From Chitinophagaceae bacterium (GTDB taxonomy: Bacteria; Bacteroidota; Bacteroidia; Chitinophagales; Chitinophagaceae): DNA of 6,530 bases. Numbering within the stretch: position 1 is the stretch's first letter; every line of letters begins with the position of its first letter. Location of the stretch: the NCBI GenBank assembly GCA_947447815.1, contig CANFLJ010000115.1, forward strand, positions 1 through 6,530, in the 5' to 3' direction. Both the position numbers and the translations under genes were made by a program. This document shows positions 1 to 5,800 of this stretch, one piece after another. The notes beneath the pieces are model-generated. The model ran no database searches, had not been told where the DNA came from, and saw only the letters and a program-made list of their open reading frames with translations.

Positions 1-468
1 ACTAACGGTACCGCTCATTTTAATATCGGCAGAAAAGTAAACGATGAACCATATAAGACTATTGGCTCCATTAACGCAAATGATAAAGGACAGATTTCCA
101 ATTATAGCTTCATCGACTATGAAAGAAAAAGAGGTATCCTATATTATCAATTAGAAATTGTTGAGCAAGGTGGTAGTAAACATTATAGTAAAATTGTTTC
201 TGTAAATAGAACTGCGGAAACTGTTTACTCAGTGTTCCCTAACCCAGCTCACAACAAGGTAACAATTAGCGGAGAAAGTATTAATCAAATCGATATTATT
301 GATAATACGGGCCGACTATTAATTCGCAAAAGATATGCAGTAATTGCTGGGAACAGCAACAATAATATAGAAATGGATGTCCACGAACTTAAAACAGGCA
401 TTTACTGTATCCGAATTTACAACCTTGATGGCACATCTTCTACAGAAAAAATGGTCATCTATCAATAG
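1..468 (+). CDS. C-terminal part of a secreted protein with a T9SS type A sorting domain (5' end outside window)
   Basis: The frame is open from the first base of the window and ends at TAG 466-468, giving the last 155 residues of a longer protein. A GTG at 232 could pass for a start, but the frame reads through it without a break, so it is internal. Residues about 1-72 have the pattern common just before sorting domains in Bacteroidota: a beta-rich module with FIDYERKRGILYYQLEIVE and YSKIVSVN, matching the usual 'D..p..g..YYRLk.vd.dG...yS.iv.v' shape. Residues about 77-155 are the sorting domain, starting with VFPNPAHNKVTI, followed by an IDIIDNTGRLL strand, a DVHELKTGIYCIRI segment and the terminal EKMVIYQ. 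Such domains direct export through the outer membrane by the type IX system and are then cleaved. The cargo function (enzyme, adhesin or other) lies upstream and cannot be told from here. The domain type is clear; the catalytic role is unknown. Confidence 0.9.
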   Translation, partial: TNGTAHFNIGRKVNDEPYKTIGSINANDKGQISNYSFIDYERKRGILYYQLEIVEQGGSKHYSKIVSVNRTAETVYSVFPNPAHNKVTISGESINQIDIIDNTGRLLIRKRYAVIAGNSNNNIEMDVHELKTGIYCIRIYNLDGTSSTEKMVIYQ

Positions 469-590
469 AAAACGGACAAAATTCATTGTTTCTTTATCTC
501 ATTAAGGAATTAAAGCTAGTATTTAGGGTAATATTTTTAGAATTTATCACACAATAACATTGCTTTAATAAAAAAAATGGGTTCCGAGAT

Positions 591-598
591 TATCTTTG
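591..598 (+). promoter_or_regulatory. possible -7 promoter box (TATCTTTG) for the lipoprotein-ytxJ-ispD cluster
   Basis: TATCTTTG fits the Bacteroidota primary sigma factor -7 consensus TAnnTTTG exactly and lies 39 bases before the ATG at 638, which would leave a leader of about 30 bases. No TTTG or TTG sits at the usual 17-23 base spacing upstream; the nearest TTG is at 560-562, 28 bases away. It is therefore a half-match only. A 5-bp inverted repeat (GGTTC 580-584 / GAACC 598-602) surrounds it, which may be chance. The rest of the 469-637 gap is AT-rich and shows no gene or strong terminator. Confidence 0.3.
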
Positions 599-637
599 AA
601 CCAATATAATGTATTTTAATAATTAGTACTTTTAGTT

Positions 638-763
638 ATGAAAAGAATAATAGTAGCTTGTCTTGCTTTAGTTTTGATTTCTACAATTTTGGAATCATGT
701 GCATCTTCTAGCAGAAGTGGCTGCCCTACTACCAATCCAAATTACTTCAGAGGAAGAAGATAA
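638..763 (+). CDS. very small lipoprotein, 41 residues, function unknown
   Basis: An ATG at 638 opens a 41-codon frame ending at TAA 761-763; an in-frame TAA at 620-622 bars a longer start. The product begins MKRIIVACLALVLISTILES-C, a short basic n-region, a hydrophobic core (residues 4-18) and Cys21 in a lipobox-like LESC. The -2 Glu is unusual for the classical lipobox, but Bacteroidota lipoboxes are loose. After cleavage only about 21 residues would remain: CASSSRSGCPTTNP, then YFRGRR, with a second Cys at 29 and a basic end. No acidic lipoprotein export signal follows Cys21, so an inner-leaflet or periplasm-facing position is the more likely inference. The stop is 1 base before the ytxJ ATG, so the two are probably co-transcribed and translationally coupled. 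Very short lipoproteins with a Ser-rich, Gly-Cys-Pro tail are familiar in this phylum from memory, but no function is known to me. It is below common gene-length cut-offs and easily missed. Confidence 0.72.
   Translation: MKRIIVACLALVLISTILESCASSSRSGCPTTNPNYFRGRR
749..760 (+). promoter_or_regulatory. purine-rich ribosome-binding region that fixes the ytxJ start
   Basis: AGAGGAAGAAGA, coding for the Arg-Gly-Arg-Arg end of the small lipoprotein, ends 4 bases before the ATG at 765; its GAGGA core (750-754) is 10 bases from the ATG. This is a usable Shine-Dalgarno-like stretch in a phylum where such signals are often weak. It supports ATG 765 over the in-frame GTG at 699, which would overlap the lipoprotein by 65 bases and add 22 residues unlike the family N-terminus. 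Confidence 0.5.
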
Positions 764-764
764 T

Positions 765-1097
765 ATGAACTGGATTGATTTAAAAGAAGAAAAAGAACTC
801 GATTCTATTGTTGCACTTTCGTTTAATAAGCCTCAGCTTATTTTTAAACATAGTACCAGATGTAGTATCAGTACTATTGCCAAAGGCAGAATGGATAAAA
901 GTGACGTAGATGCTACCTGCGATTGTTATTATCTTGACCTGATCGCTCACAGAAATATCTCCAATCTAATTGCCGAAAAGTTTCATGTACATCATGAATC
1001 CCCTCAGGTTCTATTGATTCAAAAAGGAGAATGTACTTACGAAGAAAGTCATAATGCCATAAGGCCAGATGACATACTTGAAAATGTTAGTATCTAA
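765..1097 (+). CDS. ytxJ: YtxJ-like monothiol bacilliredoxin (bacillithiol system protein)
   Basis: This 110-residue protein has the thioredoxin-like fold of the YtxJ/BrxC family. Such proteins are thought to remove or transfer bacillithiol on cysteine residues of cytosolic proteins under oxidative stress. The visible signature is IFKHSTRCSIS (residues 26-36) with the candidate active-site Cys33, followed by the family pattern YYLDLIAHRNISNLIAEKF (56-74), HVHHESPQVLLI (75-86) with Pro80 at the expected cis-proline, and SHNAI (95-99). Bacillus members carry a TCPIS-type site; here it is RCSIS, the form I associate with Bacteroidota members. Three further cysteines (52, 54 and 90) are present, 52 and 54 as CDC. 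There is no signal peptide, so it should be cytoplasmic. The length is normal for the family. It follows the small lipoprotein by 1 base and precedes ispD by 30 bases, so it is likely the middle gene of a short operon. The family call is strong; the exact redox role is inferred from homologues. Confidence 0.85.
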   Translation: MNWIDLKEEKELDSIVALSFNKPQLIFKHSTRCSISTIAKGRMDKSDVDATCDCYYLDLIAHRNISNLIAEKFHVHHESPQVLLIQKGECTYEESHNAIRPDDILENVSI

Positions 1098-1106
1098 AAC
1101 TAACAT
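1084..1106 (+). terminator. stem-loop with the ytxJ stop codon in its loop, between ytxJ and ispD
   Basis: ATGTTAGT (1084-1091) and ACTAACAT (1099-1106) are perfect 8-bp inverted copies around a 7-base loop, ATCTAAA, that contains the ytxJ TAA (1095-1097). The downstream bases CCTTTCTATTATA are pyrimidine-rich but not a clean T run, so this could at most be a weak or partial intrinsic terminator; an mRNA-stability element or attenuator before ispD are alternatives. The stem has only two G-C pairs and would be of modest stability. The inverted repeat is seen directly; its function is inferred. Confidence 0.35.
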
Positions 1107-1127
1107 CCTTTCTATTATACTCATTAA

Positions 1128-1799
1128 ATGAAAAAGATAGCTGTAATTGTTGCTGGTGGCGCTGGTTCCAGAATGGGAGCTACAATCCCCAAGCAATTCT
1201 TATTGCTACAAAACAAGCCTATTTTGTGGCACACTATCAATGCTTTTACACAGACCTTTACCGATATAGAAATTATCATTGTTCTTCCAGAAATGCATAT
1301 TGAAGAAGGAAAATCAATTGCAGATACTTTCAAAACCTCTCACAAAATAACTTGTATACAGGGTGGACTTACTCGGTTTGATTCCGTTAAAAACGGATTG
1401 ACTCAGATTACCGAGGATTGCATCGTATTTGTGCACGATGGAGTTAGATGTTTATTATCTAGCGATCTTATCAATAATTGCTATCATCAGGCTAAGGCGA
1501 AAGGCTCTGCAATTCCCGCTGTTGCAGCTACAGATAGTATTCGATTAGTAGAAGGAAACACTTCACATATTGCGGATAGAAACAAGGTACGTTTGGTTCA
1601 GACTCCTCAAACTTTCAAAAGCAACATTCTTCTGGAAGCATTCAAGCAACCATATCAGGATTCTTTTACAGACGAAGCAAATGTTGTGGAAGCCTTTGGT
1701 AAAGAAGTTCACCTTATTGAAGGAGATTACAACAATATTAAGATTACCCGACCATTGGATTTAATAATAGCAGAAAAAATTCTTGAAGAAAGAAAGTAG
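1128..1799 (+). CDS. ispD: 2-C-methyl-D-erythritol 4-phosphate cytidylyltransferase (IspD)
   Basis: IspD joins CTP and 2-C-methyl-D-erythritol 4-phosphate to give CDP-methylerythritol and pyrophosphate, the third step of the MEP route to isoprenoids, in the cytoplasm. The 223-residue length is normal. The family motifs appear in order: the nucleotide-binding AGGAGSRMG (9-17, with Arg15), PKQF (21-24, Lys22), GG-x2-R-x-DSV-x-NGL (79-91), the metal-site VHDGVR (102-107, Asp104 and Arg107), PAVAATDSI (130-138, Thr136), the ADRN...QTPQTF stretch (149-163, Arg151), TDEANVVEAFG (181-191), and NIKITRPLDL (203-212, Lys205). All key catalytic residues known from the E. coli enzyme have counterparts here. 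An in-frame TAA directly before ATG 1128 fixes the start. It follows ytxJ by 30 bases on the same strand with a hairpin in between, so co-transcription is likely but may be attenuated. The usual partner ispF is not in the window. It converges on the kinase gene 38 bases downstream. Confidence 0.95.
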   Translation: MKKIAVIVAGGAGSRMGATIPKQFLLLQNKPILWHTINAFTQTFTDIEIIIVLPEMHIEEGKSIADTFKTSHKITCIQGGLTRFDSVKNGLTQITEDCIVFVHDGVRCLLSSDLINNCYHQAKAKGSAIPAVAATDSIRLVEGNTSHIADRNKVRLVQTPQTFKSNILLEAFKQPYQDSFTDEANVVEAFGKEVHLIEGDYNNIKITRPLDLIIAEKILEERK

Positions 1800-1826
1800 T
1801 TGCAAAATCTAGATTACTGCCATCCC

Positions 1827-1857
1827 ATTTTTAATTATTAATTCTTAATTTTTAATT
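1827..1857. repeat. AT-only repeat, copy 1, at the 3' end of the sugar kinase gene
   Basis: This 31-base stretch starting ATTTTTAATTATTAATT matches 2852-2882 in direct orientation with a single C/T difference (position 1844). It lies in the convergent space between ispD and the kinase and runs into the kinase reading frame, supplying its TAA (1838-1840 on the plus strand) and its last six codons (KLKIKN). It consists almost wholly of A and T. Short AATTAAAAATT-type intergenic repeats are common in genomes of this phylum from general experience; whether this is mobile, structural or simple drift is unknown. Confidence 0.65.
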
Positions 1858-2704
1858 TGGAATTATCGGAATGATATTTAATTAATCCTTTCATCGGAGA
1901 AGCAGAAACACTACCAAATTCCAGCTCATAACTACTGCACATTTCTTTTAATACATCCTTAAAAGCAAAAGCAACTCCTCCAACAAAATGTATTGGATTG
2001 CTCCAGCTTTCGCGATACTTATATATATGATGATAGAAAAATTCGCTAAACCCGTCTTCCAGAATATTTTCTATCATATAATGTCCTCTGTTCTCTGCTA
2101 AAAATTGAGTAAAACTTGCCAGATATCGGTTGGCTAATGGTTGTGTATATACTTGCTCTATTATTTCATGTGGCGTAGTCACAAACATAGCGTCAAACCT
2201 TGCTCTAAGGTCTTCATCAAAGGTATTATACAGATAATATCTTACAACAGTTTTACCCAGATAAGCCCCACTACCTTCATCCCCTAATATGAAACCTAAA
2301 CTAGCATGATTCTTTACTATCTTCTTACCATTATAAAAGCAGGAATTAGATCCGGTTCCTAGTATACACACTACCCCTTTTTCTTTATCGCATGCAGCCC
2401 TTGCCGCAGCTACTAAATCGGTTTCTATAGCTATTTTCGATTTACCAAAAAAGTGTTTTAGTATTTTTTTTATCTTTAATACATTATTGGTATTGCTCAA
2501 TCCAGTACCATAAAAGTATACAGCATCTATTGTCTTTTTGCCAAGATAAGGTATCAACTCCTCTGTAAGAATTTGTGTAATTTCTTCTTCAGAACTGAAG
2601 TAAGGATTAATCCCTTTGGTTAATATTATCTTTTTCTTTTTATCGTCCAGAAGACACCACTCACATTTTGTAGATCCGCTATCAGCAATTAGTTGGATGG
2701 ACAT
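1838..2704 (-). CDS. BadF/BadG/BcrA/BcrD-family ATPase, probable N-acetylglucosamine kinase
   Basis: This 288-residue protein belongs to the ASKHA (actin-like/hexokinase) kinase superfamily and most resembles the N-acetylglucosamine kinase branch, which phosphorylates GlcNAc with ATP for salvage or cell-wall recycling. Landmarks in order: the phosphate-1 loop IADSGSTKCEW (6-16), YGTGLSN (65-71), TDLVAAARAA (95-104) with Asp96 the likely catalytic base, the phosphate-2 loop ILGTGSNSCFYNG (114-126), GFILGDEGSGAYLGK (137-151), and the adenosine-site HFVGGVAFAF (239-248). The whole kinase core is intact and the length is as expected. ATG 2704 is the first start after an in-frame TAA (2711-2713). 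A good promoter lies just upstream, so it is likely transcribed alone. Its last six residues, KLKIKN, and its stop codon are encoded by an AT repeat, so the native C-terminus has probably been replaced or extended. The family call is strong; the substrate is an inference, and another amino sugar or hexose is possible. Confidence 0.87.
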   Translation of the reverse strand: MSIQLIADSGSTKCEWCLLDDKKKKIILTKGINPYFSSEEEITQILTEELIPYLGKKTIDAVYFYGTGLSNTNNVLKIKKILKHFFGKSKIAIETDLVAAARAACDKEKGVVCILGTGSNSCFYNGKKIVKNHASLGFILGDEGSGAYLGKTVVRYYLYNTFDEDLRARFDAMFVTTPHEIIEQVYTQPLANRYLASFTQFLAENRGHYMIENILEDGFSEFFYHHIYKYRESWSNPIHFVGGVAFAFKDVLKEMCSSYELEFGSVSASPMKGLIKYHSDNSKLKIKN

Positions 2705-2721
2705 TGTAAATTATTTTGAAA

Positions 2722-2753
2722 CAAATTTAATGATAACAACCTAAGATTTCAAA
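2722..2753 (-). promoter_or_regulatory. Bacteroidota-type promoter for the sugar kinase gene
   Basis: On the minus strand TTTG (2753-2750) is followed after exactly 20 bases by TAAATTTG (2729-2722). This matches the Bacteroidota/Flavobacterium consensus TTTG or TTG, 17-23 bases, TAnnTTTG without a mismatch. Transcription would begin around 2715-2718, leaving a leader of only about 11-14 bases before ATG 2704, too short for a normal Shine-Dalgarno site. A second TAAATTTG (2757-2750) overlaps the -33 box; its own upstream TTTG is only 14 bases away, so it is the poorer candidate. Confidence 0.55.
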
Positions 2754-2770
2754 TTTAAAAATTAAAGAAG

Positions 2771-2848
2771 TCAAACATCTGCATCAATCCACTTCATTCC
2801 CCACTTACTAAACCACCATAAAAGAATTGTATTATTTGTATTTGCACT
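2771..2848 (-). other. open 25-codon fragment with protein-like ending, possible gene remnant
   Basis: Between the kinase promoter and the second AT repeat lies a less AT-rich island of about 85 bases. On the minus strand it reads as 25 codons ending LLWWFSKWGMKWIDADV and TGA (2773-2771). Upstream it runs into the AT repeat and soon meets a stop, and the only ATGs are internal, so this is not a complete gene. The string of Trp, Met, Asp and Ala residues looks more protein-like than the surrounding AT sequence. It may be the leftover 3' end of a lost gene, or chance. I recognise no family. Confidence 0.15.
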
Positions 2849-2851
2849 CCA

Positions 2852-2888
2852 ATTTTTAATTATTAATTTTTAATTTTTAATTAAAATT
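2852..2888. repeat. AT-only repeat, copy 2, at the 3' end of the SNF2 helicase gene
   Basis: Bases 2852-2882 repeat 1827-1857 in the same orientation (30 of 31 identical). The run continues to 2888, and its last bases form the TAA of the helicase gene (2887-2889 on the plus strand). AATTTT (2872-2877) and AAAATT (2883-2888) are inverted around TAATT, giving a weak A-U hairpin exactly at the stop codon. It could assist transcript end formation, though without G-C pairs it would be unstable. Confidence 0.65.
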
Positions 2889-5800
2889 ACTGCTCCCCAA
2901 AACTAATCAGCTCATTCAGCTCTTTATCAGTCAACTCCCCTACCCAGGTCTCCCCATGCGCAATAGTCATATTAGCAAGATCTCTTTTACTCCGCAGCAT
3001 CTCATCTATTTTTTCTTCCAGAGTACCTTTCGTAATCATTCTATGTACCATTACATTCTGATTCTGCCCAATCCGGAACGCTCTGTCTGTAGCCTGTGCT
3101 TCTACTGCAGGATTCCACCACAAATCATAGTGAATCACATTCGCTGCCGCAGTAAGATTTAGCCCAGTACCACCTGCCTTCAAGCTAAGTATAAAAGTAT
3201 CGGTAAGATGATTAGTCTGAAAGTCAGCTACCATGTCATCACGTTCATTTCTGCTACTTCCTCCATGCAATTGCAGCGCAGTCTTTCCAAAATGATTCTG
3301 TATAATCTGCTTTAATATAGTTCCCATCTCCTGATACTGCGAAAAGATGATTACTTTCTCATTATTCTCATAAATAGTTTCAAGCAACTGTAGCAAAAGC
3401 AGCGTCTTACCCGATAATGCAGGATGCTGCTCAGCATTCTTAAGATAGTTAGCCGGATGATTACAGATTTGCTTCAATACAGTCAACAATTTCAGCACCA
3501 TTCCTCTCCTATGCATCCCATCCGATTGTTCTATTTGTCGCATCAGATCATGCGTAAGATTCTGATACAAGGCGGCCTGCTCTTTTGTAAGAGTACAAAA
3601 CTGATTACTCTCTATTTTATCCGGCAAATCAGTAATGATGTTCTTATCTGTCTTCATTCTCCTCATTATAAAGGGAGAAGTAATAGCCTTAAATTTATCT
3701 AGTTTCACTACATCTCTATACAGTTCTATAGGCTTAGCATAGTTCGATTCAAACCAGTTAATACTACCTAAATAATTAGGATTAGCAAAATCAAATATGC
3801 TCCAGTATTCCGATAATCTATTTTCTACTGGCGTGCCACTCATAGCCACTTTTATATGTCCCTTTATTTTCTTAATACTCTTCGTTTGCGCTATATCAGG
3901 ATTCTTAATATTCTGTGCTTCATCCACTACTACCATATACCATTTCTGTTTGCAGAACATTTCATTCTCCGTTCTAGCTATTCCGTAAGTAGTTACTACC
4001 ACATCTATATTTTCAAGATCAAATGTTCTACCCTGACCATGAAAAATCAATGCCCTGATATCAGGCGCAAACCTTTTCATTTCTACCATCCAGTTGGTTA
4101 ATAAAGTAGTTGGCACTATCACTAGCGCAGGTGCATTTTTCAATAGCCCCTCTTCTTTAAACTTAAGGATTGCCGCTATTACTTGCAGCGTTTTTCCAAG
4201 CCCCATATCATCTGCTAACAACGACCCAATCCCTAACTTCGAATTCTTATATATCCAGTTAAATCCTCTTTGCTGATAGGGCCTCATAGTCGCTAATAGA
4301 TTTGCAGGCAAGGGTATTTCTTCATCTTTTAATAAGTTGCTTATCTGCTCTTTTAGTTTATCATCCATAAATACAGGAGCCTTCTCATAATCACCACTCA
4401 GCGCGGCCTGCAGCAATTCTATACCAGTAAGTTTTGCAGGTTTATGCAGATGGAGAATAATCTTCTTCACTTGCGCTTCATCCATTAATATATACTGATC
4501 CCTTATCCGCACAAGCCCCATCGTAGTTTTAGACAGTCGTTCAAATTCCTCCTGACTAATAAAACTATCTCCCATCGCTACCTGCCAGTTATAATCCATC
4601 AATCCATCCAGACTAAAATAGTTCTTCTTACTTCTTGCCGAGGTAAGTTTCAGTGTCACCATAGGTCTCATAATGCTTTGCAAACTCTTTGGTAACAACG
4701 CTTTTATACCAAACAAATCCAGTACAGGCAATATTTTCAACAAAACATCAGCAAACTTATCCGCTGCATATAGTAGCTTTTCTTTTCCTCCAGTCTCTAT
4801 CAATTTGGCAAGATCGGGATAGTATTCTCCCAGCATATTCAAATCTTTCAACATCACCATCCTATCCTCATCTTCATGCGCTTCAAGAAACAATTCAAGC
4901 GGTTCATTTTCTTTCAGTTCTGTTTTATTATGTTGCACCAGAATCGATACTTCAAACCCTTCTTTATTATTGGTTTCTGTTACTTGTAATAGTGGAATAA
5001 AATGTTTCTCCGAAAAATAAAAGCGTTTCAACCATACCTGTATAGCATTAGGCGTATTCCGCTCTCCAGCAGTATTGAAATAAATAATATGATTGCTAAA
5101 AAACAAGTCAGCTATTTTACGATCATCCTTTTTAGTAATCTTCGATAACCGATTAGTTTTATAGGTATTTTCTATAGTCGCATTAATAATATAAGAACAG
5201 AGCAGCATCATTCCTTCACTCTTCTCTGCAGGCTTTGCTTTTATAGGCGGAACCCTGTTATCATACCCTCGTCTCGTGCTGTTAGTCGACGAATTAGCAA
5301 GTTGCAATACCCCATAGGGCAAACATTCTACCAGATTATCATAATTAGCTTTTACACCACCATTAAGCATGGCAGGTATCCACAACATTTTGTACCCTTC
5401 ATCCAGACAATTATATAGTCTTGGCAATATCGCGCCCTTCTCCAATAGTATTTTACAGTAAATAAATATGCGGTATAGTGCAGTATAGGAAGCAGAATAA
5501 TTATCTAGATGTTTGGCATCCGTTTTTACAAATAAGGTTTTCAATTGTTCCCAGTTTATCACCAGTCTTTCTCTCCCTCTTTTTGTTTCGATGACCATAC
5601 TGTGATCATGAAAAAATATCAACGAATATTCTACATGTCTAAACAGCTCTAGCTCAGGTTGTACTGGGTCTTTCAAAGCAGCATCTGCTGTTAGTACTTC
5701 TTTCGAAGCCCTTTTATAAATAAGACTAATATGTGGTTTAAAATCTCCTGTAAAAAAGGAAGTCCTTGCTACAAACAATTCGGGAATTGTTGTCAACAGA

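Noticed and set aside
232..468. A separate 78-residue gene starting at GTG 232
   Set aside because: The same frame is open to the window edge and the upstream residues form the usual domain preceding a T9SS sorting domain; GTG 232 is an internal Val codon.
699..764. Longer ytxJ starting at GTG 699
   Set aside because: The extension overlaps the lipoprotein gene, does not resemble the family N-terminus, and ATG 765 has a good upstream purine stretch.
1011..1333. Minus-strand open frames opposite ytxJ and ispD
   Set aside because: They lie antisense to strongly conserved genes, have no recognisable motifs and no promoter; they are by-products of the real coding frames.
1806..1815. Palindrome AATCTAGATT between ispD and the kinase, as an operator or terminator
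   Set aside because: Only 10 bases, AT-rich, no loop or T-tract and no regulator nearby; best treated as chance.
1827..2888. The two AT repeats as ends of an insertion sequence carrying the kinase
   Set aside because: The copies are direct and low complexity, no transposase is present, and the kinase is an ordinary chromosomal gene with its own promoter.
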